From Halorientalis regularis (GTDB lineage: Archaea > Halobacteriota > Halobacteria > Halobacteriales > Haloarculaceae): a stretch of 64,000 nucleotides of DNA. The stretch lies in assembly GCF_023698535.1 (NCBI RefSeq), contig NZ_JALJCL010000013.1, positions 57,426 through 121,425 on the forward strand. The letters are read 5' to 3'. Below the pieces are notes generated by a model. That model was given only the letters and a program-made list of their open reading frames with translations, did no database searches and was not told where the DNA came from. Position numbers and translations under genes: made by a program. Below are positions 15,422 to 24,910 of the stretch, piece after piece; within the stretch, counting starts at the first letter, position 1; every line of letters begins with the position of its first letter.

Positions 15422-17477
15422 GGCGCACCCTCCCTGTCGCGAAGTCGATACGGGCACGTAACGCCTCACGCAGTTGGTCGCCGCGCACACCGCTCTCGCC
15501 GAGCAACGCGTCGATATCGGCGAGATCAGCTTCCACGTCGTCCAGCGCGACCGTGATATCCTGACTGTTCGTGCGCCGCACGTCCGCCAGCGCCCGGTCG
15601 ACACGCGACAGGAGATACTCCTCCGCGGCGCGCTCGGTCCGAATCGTCGAATCCTCCGTTTCGCCAAGCCACGGTAGCTCCCGATACGCGTCCGCGAGGA
15701 ATCGCGAGGGCTGCACGCGCTCGTCCAGCGCCGTGTCCGCGTGTTCGTGCAAGCAGAGATAGAGCTGGGAGTTGGCAACTGACGCACCGACAGCCAGTTG
15801 CCGGCGCGCGTACTCGGCGTGATACCGGCGAAACGGGTCGGTCGACGCCGTCGACTCCGTCGTGAACGACGACGCCACATCCTCGCCGGTCACCTGCGTC
15901 ACGCCCGGATAATCCGGCATACTCGTGACGCGCTCCCGCGGGAACAGCCGACTCACGGCCGGCTCCCCGGGATACTCCGCGTCCACGACGTTCGTGACGA
16001 ACACGGCCTCGAACGACCCGTTCTTGAGCGACCGCAGGTGATCCACGCGCACCCCGCCGTCCCGTTCGATCGCGCTGGTCTGGTTGTGCTGAGGCGCATA
16101 CTCGTGGGCGCGCTCCAGCATCCTCGCGAACGACGCCCACGAGGCCTCGAGGAACGCCGTCTCCTCGACGAAATCCGCCATGGTGAACGCGCGACTCACG
16201 TTCCCGAACCGCGTTCGTGCCTCCAGCGGGTCGGTGCCCTCGGCGATGCGCTGTTTCAGATTCGACGCCGTCGCCCAGCGACGGAGCGCATCACCCAGGT
16301 CGTCCATCGCAACCAGTTCCTCGCGGCGATCCGCGTCAAGCGGCTGCTCCGTGGCAGTGATCGCCGGCCCATCGTCGTCCGTCTCAGCGAGCGCACGGAC
16401 GACCTGGAGGAGTTCGCGGATCGCCGGGTCGTCCCCGAACCCCACCACCGTCGCCGATTCGGTCGGGATGCAAGCCTGCCGGAGTTCCCGAAGCGTGTCG
16501 ATCACGGGCTGCCCGCTGCGCTTGAGCGCGACAGCGAACTGCTCGTACTCCCAGCCGTGCTCGTCGCGCAATCGTTCAATCTCGTCCGCGACACGTTCGA
16601 TCTCCTCGTTCGCAGTGTCCGCCGCGATCACCTCGACGCCGCCGGTCCCTGGGTCAGAATCGGTCTCCTCACAGGCCAGATAGCGGGCCGTCGCGCCCGG
16701 TCGCGTCTCCGGTGGTGATTCCTCGACAGTCCGTTCCTCGGTGAACGAGACGCGCTCCGTGATCGGACCCGGTTCCGCCCAGGCCCGCCGGATGCTGGCG
16801 TCTCGTTCACCGATACACACCAGCTGTCGATCCGCGGCCAACGCTTCCAGATACCGTCGGTCCTGTTCGAGGAACTCCTCGAACTCCACGACCAGAACCG
16901 CCTCCCCGTTGTGAACACTCTCGTCCGTGTCGTCGTCCGAAAGAGCGGCCAAGGCTTCGCTAATCAGCTCCCCGCGCTCCAGGTGATCGTGTTCGCCGAG
17001 CCACGCGTGGAACTCGTCGACCGCATTGGTCACCGCTTGCAGTTCGGGTGTGGTATCGAACTCGATCCCCTGCCACACAGCCGTCTCCATGAGCTGTGCG
17101 AAATCAGCCTCGAACGACTCTTGCTCGGCGGCCCGTCGGAGGTAGTCGGTCTTCCAGTCTCTGTCTTCCAGGAAGCGATGCACGAGTTCACGCCGCATCG
17201 CATCGGACAGAATCGCGCGGTCGTCCGTGCGATTGATCACGTCCGTCGCGTGCACGATCAGCGACGTTACCCGCGGTACTGCGGCACCAGGGAGTTCGGG
17301 TTCGAGTAGCGCCTCGAACGTCGTCATACTCGTCGGCGACCCAGCTACTACCAGCACATCCTGTGGGTCGCGGTCCGCGATACACTGTCGATACTGCTCC
17401 AGAACTGTTCGCTGAACCTGATCTGAGCCGAACGGGACTTCGATTATCGTTCCGTCGTAGGTGTGCTGCTCACTCAT
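15414..17477 (-). CDS. AddB-like protein with degenerate helicase motifs
   Basis: ATG at 17477; 687 aa. The N-terminal P-loop position reads VVAGSPTSMTTF, lacking the GKT of an active Walker A. Later segments do resemble UvrD/AddB: DAMRRELVHRFLED, and FEAVFVTNVVDAEYPGEPAVSRLFPRE near residue 490, which matches the motif V region with its EGEFP-like loop. AddB-type subunits scan DNA without hydrolysing ATP in the usual way. It heads an operon in which each following gene overlaps the last by 8 or 4 nt. The AddB assignment is from weak motifs; the association with the two nucleases is strong. Confidence 0.65.
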   Translation of the reverse strand: MSEQHTYDGTIIEVPFGSDQVQRTVLEQYRQCIADRDPQDVLVVAGSPTSMTTFEALLEPELPGAAVPRVTSLIVHATDVINRTDDRAILSDAMRRELVHRFLEDRDWKTDYLRRAAEQESFEADFAQLMETAVWQGIEFDTTPELQAVTNAVDEFHAWLGEHDHLERGELISEALAALSDDDTDESVHNGEAVLVVEFEEFLEQDRRYLEALAADRQLVCIGERDASIRRAWAEPGPITERVSFTEERTVEESPPETRPGATARYLACEETDSDPGTGGVEVIAADTANEEIERVADEIERLRDEHGWEYEQFAVALKRSGQPVIDTLRELRQACIPTESATVVGFGDDPAIRELLQVVRALAETDDDGPAITATEQPLDADRREELVAMDDLGDALRRWATASNLKQRIAEGTDPLEARTRFGNVSRAFTMADFVEETAFLEASWASFARMLERAHEYAPQHNQTSAIERDGGVRVDHLRSLKNGSFEAVFVTNVVDAEYPGEPAVSRLFPRERVTSMPDYPGVTQVTGEDVASSFTTESTASTDPFRRYHAEYARRQLAVGASVANSQLYLCLHEHADTALDERVQPSRFLADAYRELPWLGETEDSTIRTERAAEEYLLSRVDRALADVRRTNSQDITVALDDVEADLADIDALLGESGVRGDQLREALRARIDFATGRVRRE

Positions 17478-17884
17478 CAAATATCCTCCAACGGCAGGGC
17501 GACTGCGATCCGGTTTTCGCTATGATGTGGGCCATATACATACGAGATACTGCGGTACCCATGCCGTCTGACGGAATCCGCATAATAGTAGTGGGACTTA
17601 CAGAACGCGTAATCGGCTTTAGAAGTCCAGGACCATCGTGAAATCTGAGATGATTCAGATCTATCAGCCAACTTCTCCAAGCAACATCGTCTTTGGACTC
17701 ATTACTCAGGCAATCACATGTTTTCGTGCAAACCACGGTGCTAACTGGTTTCCTCAGAGACGCCTCCCTACTTACAACCCAGTGATGTCCCTGACATCCT
17801 ACCTTCGCCCTCTCATTATCACTGGTCAAAAACAAACTGGTTCAGATTGTTTCTACATACTGACCAGAAATACCATACCGCCTC
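17478..17884. other. Intergenic region, promoter of the helicase-nuclease operon
   Basis: About 400 nt, more AT-rich than the flanks, without a convincing gene. It lies upstream of the minus-strand operon starting at 17477 and downstream of the membrane protein at 17885. It must hold the operon's promoter; I could not fix a single TATA box. Confidence 0.4.
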
Positions 17885-19324
17885 TCACTCGGGTAATGTA
17901 AGATTTCTCTCTGCCAACTCTTCCAAGTACTCTTTATACACGTCTTCATCGAGAGTATCCCGGAAGGCATCGCTTTCATCGGCAGTGTAACTGCCGAGCA
18001 TTCCGAGACCTCCTCCAACAAGCGCCCCCTGCATGGCTGTTCCCCTACCCGCATCGTCTTGAGCGAACCGGGCGCCAGCATCGGCTCCAGCAAGGATAGC
18101 TTCGGGGTCAGCCTCCCGGATCCACTTTGCATACTCTTCTGGGGCTAACTGACCGCCAAGATAACCGAATGCACCGAGTAGCGCACCGGCTGCTTCACCG
18201 TCTATATTCTCTAATTTTTCACCCTCTCCAGCGAGCCTTGTCATTGCCTCTCCCAGTTCTTCAGGATTAACATCCGCTAACAGATCGCCATCAGCCCCAG
18301 TTGCATAAACACCAGCAGAAGCACCAACAGTCAACGAAGCCAACAGCACCAACGATGTCGGGTATGGTGACCGACGAGCCATCGGCCGAGCAGCGTGGCC
18401 AGTCTGTATCGCCCATCTGCCCACTTCTTCAGGATCTGCTTGGCCGAGCGTGCCACGAACCTGACCAGCGGTTTCTTCCACTTTTTCTCGCACCTGCTCA
18501 GCCGATGATGCAGCATCCTCCTTCAATCGCCGACGAGCCCGCTCCGACGGTGTCTCCACCTCTCGCCGCAACTCCTCAGCCGATTCAGAACTGGCCACAA
18601 CATCGTCAAGCGTCTGCTCTTCTTCCTCTATATGCTCTTCTAAGAGATTATCCAGCCGCGGGATTAACTCCTCAACACTATCTGCTTCTGTAACGACCGC
18701 ATTTGCATCTTCTATTGCATCATCTGGGAGTTGGTCAAGCCGGTTCCGCACATCACGACTATCGTAACTAATCGAATCATCGCCTGAAATCGTGTAATTC
18801 GCCTCATCAGAATCTACCGCTACATCACCACGCACTGCTCCAACGGTATCACGTAAGTACTCACTCAGTGTCTCCAAGTCATCCTCATTGTAATCGCCCG
18901 CCATCGGCACACTGATGTGCGCATTGTCAATCTCAAAGACAAACGTGTTATTCGAGAGACGACCCCCGGCCTCGTAATTCACTGCTTCAATTTCTCCGAG
19001 TTCAAGTTCACAGACTTGATCCCCCTCGGTGTTTCCTGCAATCATCACCCACCGCTCGTCAGTAATCAGGTGTAACACACGATATCGGATCGACCGTTCG
19101 ACCGGGTCAGGAGCTCCTGGACCGTTGAATTCTGGCTCCTTACGATCAGCATGGAACAAAAACTCCGGTTGCTCTTCTGCACGGAGATACCGATACAGCG
19201 GCTGGTCATGCAGCCTGTATCGCTGGAAGCCAATATCGTTGCTCACCAACCGATCTGGAGTCACCGAATCGTGCATAGCATCTTCAGCAAGTTCTCTTGC
19301 CCGCTCAATATCTGCATCTGGCAT
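17885..19324 (-). CDS. Membrane-associated protein with PH-like N-terminus
   Basis: A 479-aa protein with lower GC and different codon use from its neighbours. Residues 35-165 contain a beta-rich region (RYRVLHLITDERWVMIAG, LGEIEAVNYEAGG, TFVFEIDNAHISVP) that looks like a PH/GRAM-like domain. Residues 190-310 are charged and coiled-coil-prone. A hydrophobic segment near 325-345 (SLVLLASLTVGASAGVYATG) could span the membrane. The C-terminal part is Gly/Ala-rich, with two weakly hydrophobic helices. It has its own start 161 nt downstream of the SNF2/zinc-array operon. A membrane effector for that system is possible but unproven. Confidence 0.65.
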   Translation of the reverse strand: MPDADIERARELAEDAMHDSVTPDRLVSNDIGFQRYRLHDQPLYRYLRAEEQPEFLFHADRKEPEFNGPGAPDPVERSIRYRVLHLITDERWVMIAGNTEGDQVCELELGEIEAVNYEAGGRLSNNTFVFEIDNAHISVPMAGDYNEDDLETLSEYLRDTVGAVRGDVAVDSDEANYTISGDDSISYDSRDVRNRLDQLPDDAIEDANAVVTEADSVEELIPRLDNLLEEHIEEEEQTLDDVVASSESAEELRREVETPSERARRRLKEDAASSAEQVREKVEETAGQVRGTLGQADPEEVGRWAIQTGHAARPMARRSPYPTSLVLLASLTVGASAGVYATGADGDLLADVNPEELGEAMTRLAGEGEKLENIDGEAAGALLGAFGYLGGQLAPEEYAKWIREADPEAILAGADAGARFAQDDAGRGTAMQGALVGGGLGMLGSYTADESDAFRDTLDEDVYKEYLEELAERNLTLPE

Positions 19325-19485
19325 ACACTACAGCGCGAATGTAACCACCAAAAACCTTAGACTGAGTACACGACCAGAAACTATCTATACTATCTGACCT
19401 TCCACGAGACTCATCGACATTTCCCTCAGACTCTATCTCATTCTGATAGTAAATCCCGACATCTTATCGCGAGCACCACGGCCGA

Positions 19486-20379
19486 TTACTCCCACACGGT
19501 TTCGTACTCACAGACAGCCTGGTAGTAGCTCTCGTCGTCCACGACTGCTCGCGGAATCTGACCCGTATCGAACTGGGAGAGGTGTCCGATATGAACTGGC
19601 AGTAGTCCTGTTGCGGGGTCGTCGTCACGGCTGGTCGCGACGAGTCGGCGATTGACCAAACGTAGTGTCGCTGCCTCACCTCGGGACTCGGCGCCGCGTT
19701 TCCAGGACCGAACGGCACTCCCTATCTCGGTTGTCTTGTCGGCTGGAATATCGTCTCGAGGGACGTTGATCCAGATGTGTCCGTGTTCGGTGATGTAGAG
19801 GCGGCCCGCGTTGTTACGGTACTCACGGTACGTCGCGACGATCTCGTCGTGGTCGAACGCGGATTCGAACCGGTAGTCGCGCCAGTTCCAGACGAGAGTG
19901 CCGTCGTGACTGACACTCCAGCGTTCGCCGTGATTGAACGTGAATCCTGTCCAGATTTTCACGCCGGAACTCGGAGCTGCGGGATCGGTATCGACTTCGT
20001 CGAAGTCGATCGTCCCGGCCAGCTTGCCGACGTAGACGGGTATCCAGCCGGTGTCAATCGGTGCTTGGTCGACATATTTGTAGTCGTCGGCGGGAATTTT
20101 GGTCAGGATCTCTCTGTCGCTGGTCACGCGAATGCTTCCATACCCGCCACTCTTCCCGAGTAAGACGAGTGAGCGACGGAGTCCGTCCGGCACTTCGGTG
20201 AAAATCTTGAGATCCTGTTTCTCCCATTTGAGCACTGGATCGGAGAAATCCTCGTGTGAGACGATGCTGTACTGCGAGCCCCGGTATGCGGAGGGCCACG
20301 GTTGCCCGGCGTCTATCGTCACGGTCTGGGCGCCGTCGATCGGTACCTTCGTCGACTCCTCTTCGAGTGTCGCTTTCAT
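19486..20379 (-). CDS. Beta-domain repeat protein of the candidate defence operon
   Basis: A 297-aa protein I cannot assign to a named family. It starts on ATG at 20379, overlapping the Mrr-like gene stop by 4 nt. It contains a PWPSAYRG...Y segment near residue 27 and three copies of a pattern of the type G-x-[IL]-R-[VL]-T/V...I/L...P-V-Y/H-[VI]-G-x-L (near 97-137, 190-205 and 240-270). The same two motifs occur in the protein at 26847 and at the C-terminus of the helicase at 27707. This shared domain is probably a ligand- or nucleic-acid-binding beta unit. It is the last gene of the four-gene operon. Confidence 0.7.
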   Translation of the reverse strand: MKATLEEESTKVPIDGAQTVTIDAGQPWPSAYRGSQYSIVSHEDFSDPVLKWEKQDLKIFTEVPDGLRRSLVLLGKSGGYGSIRVTSDREILTKIPADDYKYVDQAPIDTGWIPVYVGKLAGTIDFDEVDTDPAAPSSGVKIWTGFTFNHGERWSVSHDGTLVWNWRDYRFESAFDHDEIVATYREYRNNAGRLYITEHGHIWINVPRDDIPADKTTEIGSAVRSWKRGAESRGEAATLRLVNRRLVATSRDDDPATGLLPVHIGHLSQFDTGQIPRAVVDDESYYQAVCEYETVWE

Positions 20380-21356
20380 TGTTCCGTGTCAGTTTCTTCC
20401 ATCCCGTCGACGAACCTGTCTAATGCAGCGTAATCGCCGTCTTCTCGCGGGTCGGCGTACAGCGTCCCAGTTGCGCCGTCCTCGGGCAGGTCCTCGTCGA
20501 CGGGGATTTGCTCCTTACCGTCCACATCATCCTTCACAGTACCCGGCCCGGTTCCTCCGGGGCCGGCGTCTTCTGCCGCGGCTGTCGGCGACATCGCGAG
20601 CGGATCGGTGTCACTCACGTAGGCAGGGGCTGGTGGGAGATCGACTAGGTCCGAGAGGTTGCCGTCGTGATTTTCGCCTTCTTCCAATACGGCCCCGGTC
20701 ACGTCGGGCGGGAACTGTACTTGTCGAAGCCAAGTGGCGACGTACGGGCCGTCGAACAACTCGACGTCGCCTTTCGGTGCGCCTTCCTCTGCGGGCGGTG
20801 TGAATCCAGTGTTCGTCACGACTGCGATCGTCGAGGGTGCGCGCCGGCCATCGAGATCGGTGTCGCCGTTCACCACTGCTCGCAGCGTGTCTTCCGAAAC
20901 CTGGTCGCCGTCCGGGTGGACTACCGTTCGGAATCCGACAGTAGTGTGCTGACGGTTCCAGTACAGGTCGAGTACGACATCGTCGTTTTCCGACGGACGA
21001 ACCGTCCCGCCGCCGAACCACTCGAAGACCGCGCCGAGGAGGCGTGCGAACTCCTTGTCCGAGAGATACGCGATGTCCTCGATGTTCGTGTAGCGTCGGG
21101 GTCGGTCCCGGGGCTGTCGATCGGTGGATGGTGGTTGTGAGAGCGAAACTGTGTTGTCGTCAGCTCCGCCTTCACGATTAGCCGCTGCTTCGACGATGCG
21201 TCGAAGCCGGTCTTCAGGCGCGTCGTCGCCGAATTCCGCGTCCCGGAGGTCGTCGATCGCATCCTCGACTGTCCTGTCGCCGTCAGCGACGCGCCGGATG
21301 ATCGTCTGCACAGATGTAGCGGACATTCTGTCGAGGTGCCGCCGCCACGGCGTCAT
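20376..21356 (-). CDS. Mrr-like restriction endonuclease domain protein
   Basis: A 326-aa protein overlapping its neighbours by 4 nt on both sides. Residues 1-85 are helical. Residues 90-235 follow the Mrr_cat plan: DKEFARLLGAVFEWFGGG, then an Asp before a strand (VVLDLYWN), then TIAVVTNTGFTPPA and VELFDGPYVATWLR, the conserved C-terminal strand and helix of Mrr. At the expected Q-x-K the sequence reads GFR, so the catalytic lysine seems replaced. The enzyme may be inactive or use a variant site. The C-terminal 90 residues are low-complexity and acidic. Its operon position between a helicase/zinc-array pair and a beta-domain protein suggests a DNA-targeting complex. Confidence 0.7.
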   Translation of the reverse strand: MTPWRRHLDRMSATSVQTIIRRVADGDRTVEDAIDDLRDAEFGDDAPEDRLRRIVEAAANREGGADDNTVSLSQPPSTDRQPRDRPRRYTNIEDIAYLSDKEFARLLGAVFEWFGGGTVRPSENDDVVLDLYWNRQHTTVGFRTVVHPDGDQVSEDTLRAVVNGDTDLDGRRAPSTIAVVTNTGFTPPAEEGAPKGDVELFDGPYVATWLRQVQFPPDVTGAVLEEGENHDGNLSDLVDLPPAPAYVSDTDPLAMSPTAAAEDAGPGGTGPGTVKDDVDGKEQIPVDEDLPEDGATGTLYADPREDGDYAALDRFVDGMEETDTEQ

Positions 21357-24300
21357 GAGAACACCCCCTTGAGACGAGCCAGGAAGCCAACCGACCGTCG
21401 GTTCACCACTTCGTCCGTCTCACGGTCGACGACGATGACCTCGTTCGAACTCAGCAGCGCCTTCGAATAGATGACGAGGTATCGTTCGTTGGCTCCGGCC
21501 GCGTAGCGCCCGAGATCATCAGCGACCGTGTCGGGGACGAGTGTCTCAAGTTTCCCGTCGATGTTGCGGCAAGCCCGGCATCGGTCGTTTTCCAGCGAGG
21601 TCTCGGCGTAGGGTTGCTGGCACAGCTCGCAGTCGACGAAGTGCTCGTCACACACCGCCTCCACGGTGACTGGGTCGTGGTTGGCGTGGTCGGCACAGAG
21701 CGTCTCACCGTCGACAGTGCAGGTTTCGCGGTGGTCCTGACAGTACGGGCTGTTCTCGTCACACACGTCGCAGGCCCGCATATGACTCGGACAATGGTGT
21801 TCGCCGCCGTCGGCGCAGATGACACTGTGTTCGCCACAGCGCGGTGTTCCACACGTCGCGCAAATGTAGTGATGGGAGCTACAGAACGACTCGCCACACC
21901 CGCCACAGGCCGCTGCGTGTGACTGCCCGACCGTGTCACCACACGCAGTGCAGACCGTCGCATCGTCGGCACAGACCAACTCGTCGCATTCACTGCACGT
22001 GTCACCGTGGTCGTCGCAGAAGTACTCGCCGCACTCGTGACACGTGTTCTCGTCGCGCTGGCAGAGCACGTCGTCACAATCAGCACACGTTTCAGTGTGG
22101 TCGGGACAGAGCAGTTCACCGCAGTTCGTACATTCGGCCAGGTCGGCCTCACAGGTCACGGCATCGCAGATGCCGCACGCGTCAGCATGCTGTTCACAGA
22201 CCGTGTCACCACAAGAGTGGCATTCGACACTGTCCCGCTCGCAGTGCACGTCGCCACCGACGGCGCAGGTGTACTGATCGTCGACACAGAGGGACTGGTC
22301 ACACGTCGTGCAGTCGACGAGATCACTGAGACACGTGGTCTCGCCACAGACATCACACGCATCGGTGTTCTCCGGTGCGAAGTAGTCCTGGCAGGAGTGA
22401 CACTCCACTGCGTGATCGGTGCACCGCAGTTCGTCGTTCGCAGTCACTTCGACGTGATGTGTCGGGCACGCTGTCCGACCGCAGTCAGCACACGTGGCGG
22501 TATGCGCGGTACAGATGCGTGCACTGGCGGCGTCTTCGCTGGACTCCAGGCAGACCTCACAGTCCGTCCGATGGTCGGGACAGACCGGTGACCGACACTC
22601 CGAGCAGCGGTCGAGCGCGTCGTAACAGAACGGGTCACCACACTGGACGCAGTCGTCTCGGTCGTTTTCACAGAGCAAGTTTCCGTGTTCGGTACAGGCG
22701 ACCTGATGCTCGGGACAGACTGCGTCCCCACAGTCCGAGCACACTTCGAGATGCTGATCACAAATATACGTGCCACAGTCGGTACAGGCGCTGGCGTGCT
22801 CTGTACAGTGGAACTCGTTACAGACCGTGCATTCCACGGCGTGACTCGGACCGACGACCTCGCCACACGTCCCACAGGAAACGACGTATTCCTCGGAAAT
22901 CGGCTCCTCACAGACGCTGCACGTAGCGACGTGTTCGTCACAGACGATGTCGCCGCTGTCCGCACACTCGGTCGTGTGCTCGACGCAGTGAGGGTCATCA
23001 CAAACTGCGCACGTCTCGGCGTGGCTCGGGCAGACGCCAGCGTCGCACGTCGCGCAGGTAACGACGTGGTCCTTCGCGATCGTCTCATCACAGACGCTAC
23101 ACACTCGTCCGTGCTCATCACAGACAGCGTCCCCGCAGTGGGCACACTCCGTCGTGTGCCCGCTGCAATGGATCTCTTCACACGACTCACAGGGCGCGCG
23201 ATCGTCCTCACAGACTGCCTGCCCGCAGGTCGCACAGTCAGTTAGATGGCCCGTCCCGAAGTCACCAGCACAGATCGCACAGGTCGCTGCTTCGTCGGTA
23301 CAGTGGTAGCCACCACACCCGTCGCACGCGACCGCGTGCTCGTCGCACCGGTCGTCACCGCAGCCGGCACACGTCACGCGATCGTTCTCACAGAACGTGC
23401 CGTCACAGGCTGTACAGGCACCTGTGTGCTCGCCGCAGTACAACTGTTCGCAGTCATCACAGGTCGTGAGATGGGCCTGGCAGTGCGTCGCGCTGTCGTG
23501 CTGACAGTCGCTCAGATGCGTGTCACAGTGGAACCGCCCGTCAGTCTCACAGGTCGTCCCGCAGAGTAGACACACCGTCTCGTCGTCAGTCATACAGGCC
23601 CGGGAATGCGCACCACACACGTACCGCTCGCACTCCGTACACGTCTCGGCGCAGTCCGCGCACTCGCTCCGGTTACAGATCGCACACGTATCCACCGGCG
23701 TCTCACAGTCCGGACACCCTGACGCACCACAGGATTCACACACATCGAGACAGCCGCCACAGACGACGTTGTCACATTCACAGACCTGCGGCATCGTCGC
23801 CGACTCGAACGCCGTGCCACAGGTCGCACAGTCGAACGCATGCGTCTCTCCGGGTCCAGGCGCATATTCCAGCGTCGTCACACCAGTTCGCTCACCATCG
23901 TCCACCCCGACGCTGAGCTCGCCGTTCTCGTGAGCGACGAGCGTCATCCCGAGCAACGAAATATCGACGTCGACGGTGTGACGCTCCGTCGTCTCGGCGA
24001 TCTCCTCGCGTTGCTTTTCCCGGAGTTCCTCGCGACGCTGTTCGATCAGCTCCTGAAGCTCCTCGTATTCCTCTTTGGCCTCAGAGAGATTCTTGCGATA
24101 CCGCCGCCGCGTCTCGTTCTTCCGTGCACTGTTGACCTTGTCCTGCCATTTCCGAATCTCCTGTTTCTGCGCCGGGAGTTTCTCCTCTAACTCCTCGATG
24201 CGCTGATCGTACAACTCCCGGATCTCCTCTGCTCGCTGTGTCGCCTCGTCGGCTGCGTCCGAGGTCAACTCGTCGACTTCATCCTGAATACGCTGCTTGA

Positions 24301-24910
24301 CGACGTCAACTGCTTCCTCGTACCGATCTTCGACCGTCTCGTCGGAGGTCTGCACAGGGACCGTTTCACTGCTCTCGAGCAACGGATCTAGATGGGTGTG
24401 CAGTCGCTCTTTCAGCGCCGGGCGTCGAACCCCCGTCTCGAGATCGAACGCAACCGTCTCCAGACGCTCCCGGTGGAACGAACTCGTACTCTCGAACTCC
24501 ACCGAGAAGTGGAAGACGACTACGTCTTCCGTGCGAGTCGCGTCGAACCCTTGGACGGTCGTTTGCAGGTCCGACACGTCTAACACGTCTGGTAACTGAA
24601 CCTGGAAATCACTAGCCCCAACGCGAAGATGGCCGACCGTGACATCCTGGGTCGCGAGCTCCAACAGCGCGTTGAACGCTCTGGACCCGGGCTGGACGAT
24701 CAGATCACCGCGCCCCGGCTGCTGGTCTTTCGGATCGAACACGAGCGTCACGTCACGGTCGTCCGAAAGATCTTCGAGTTCGGATGGTAAGTCGACGTGC
24801 CAGCACGCCGTATCGGACCGTTCCACGCGACCACCGTGAGTTTCGATAACTTCCGCGGCGAACCGCCGCACTGAGAGCCGGTTCAGAACTGCTCGGTCGA
24901 CAGAACTCAT
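21353..24910 (-). CDS. Giant tandem zinc-finger array protein with coiled coil
   Basis: A 1185-aa protein. Residues 1-200 are a mixed alpha/beta domain (FDPKDQQPGRGDLIVQPGS). Residues 205-310 form a strong coiled coil rich in Glu/Arg. From about 355 to 1130 the sequence is a continuous array of short Cys/His units of the type C-x2-C-x4-C-x2-H/C, giving dozens of predicted zinc sites in B-box/RING-like spacing. The last 60 residues (YLVIYSKALLSSNEVIVVD) return to a globular form. It overlaps the SNF2 gene by 4 nt upstream and the Mrr-like gene by 4 nt downstream. I know no named family with so long an array. It may be a recognition or scaffold subunit. Confidence 0.8.
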   Translation of the reverse strand: MSSVDRAVLNRLSVRRFAAEVIETHGGRVERSDTACWHVDLPSELEDLSDDRDVTLVFDPKDQQPGRGDLIVQPGSRAFNALLELATQDVTVGHLRVGASDFQVQLPDVLDVSDLQTTVQGFDATRTEDVVVFHFSVEFESTSSFHRERLETVAFDLETGVRRPALKERLHTHLDPLLESSETVPVQTSDETVEDRYEEAVDVVKQRIQDEVDELTSDAADEATQRAEEIRELYDQRIEELEEKLPAQKQEIRKWQDKVNSARKNETRRRYRKNLSEAKEEYEELQELIEQRREELREKQREEIAETTERHTVDVDISLLGMTLVAHENGELSVGVDDGERTGVTTLEYAPGPGETHAFDCATCGTAFESATMPQVCECDNVVCGGCLDVCESCGASGCPDCETPVDTCAICNRSECADCAETCTECERYVCGAHSRACMTDDETVCLLCGTTCETDGRFHCDTHLSDCQHDSATHCQAHLTTCDDCEQLYCGEHTGACTACDGTFCENDRVTCAGCGDDRCDEHAVACDGCGGYHCTDEAATCAICAGDFGTGHLTDCATCGQAVCEDDRAPCESCEEIHCSGHTTECAHCGDAVCDEHGRVCSVCDETIAKDHVVTCATCDAGVCPSHAETCAVCDDPHCVEHTTECADSGDIVCDEHVATCSVCEEPISEEYVVSCGTCGEVVGPSHAVECTVCNEFHCTEHASACTDCGTYICDQHLEVCSDCGDAVCPEHQVACTEHGNLLCENDRDDCVQCGDPFCYDALDRCSECRSPVCPDHRTDCEVCLESSEDAASARICTAHTATCADCGRTACPTHHVEVTANDELRCTDHAVECHSCQDYFAPENTDACDVCGETTCLSDLVDCTTCDQSLCVDDQYTCAVGGDVHCERDSVECHSCGDTVCEQHADACGICDAVTCEADLAECTNCGELLCPDHTETCADCDDVLCQRDENTCHECGEYFCDDHGDTCSECDELVCADDATVCTACGDTVGQSHAAACGGCGESFCSSHHYICATCGTPRCGEHSVICADGGEHHCPSHMRACDVCDENSPYCQDHRETCTVDGETLCADHANHDPVTVEAVCDEHFVDCELCQQPYAETSLENDRCRACRNIDGKLETLVPDTVADDLGRYAAGANERYLVIYSKALLSSNEVIVVDRETDEVVNRRSVGFLARLKGVFS

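Noticed and set aside
22000..23800. DNA-level tandem repeat in the zinc-array gene
   Set aside because: Units repeat at the protein level (Cys/His spacing) but the DNA is well diverged, so this is an old protein repeat and not a DNA satellite.
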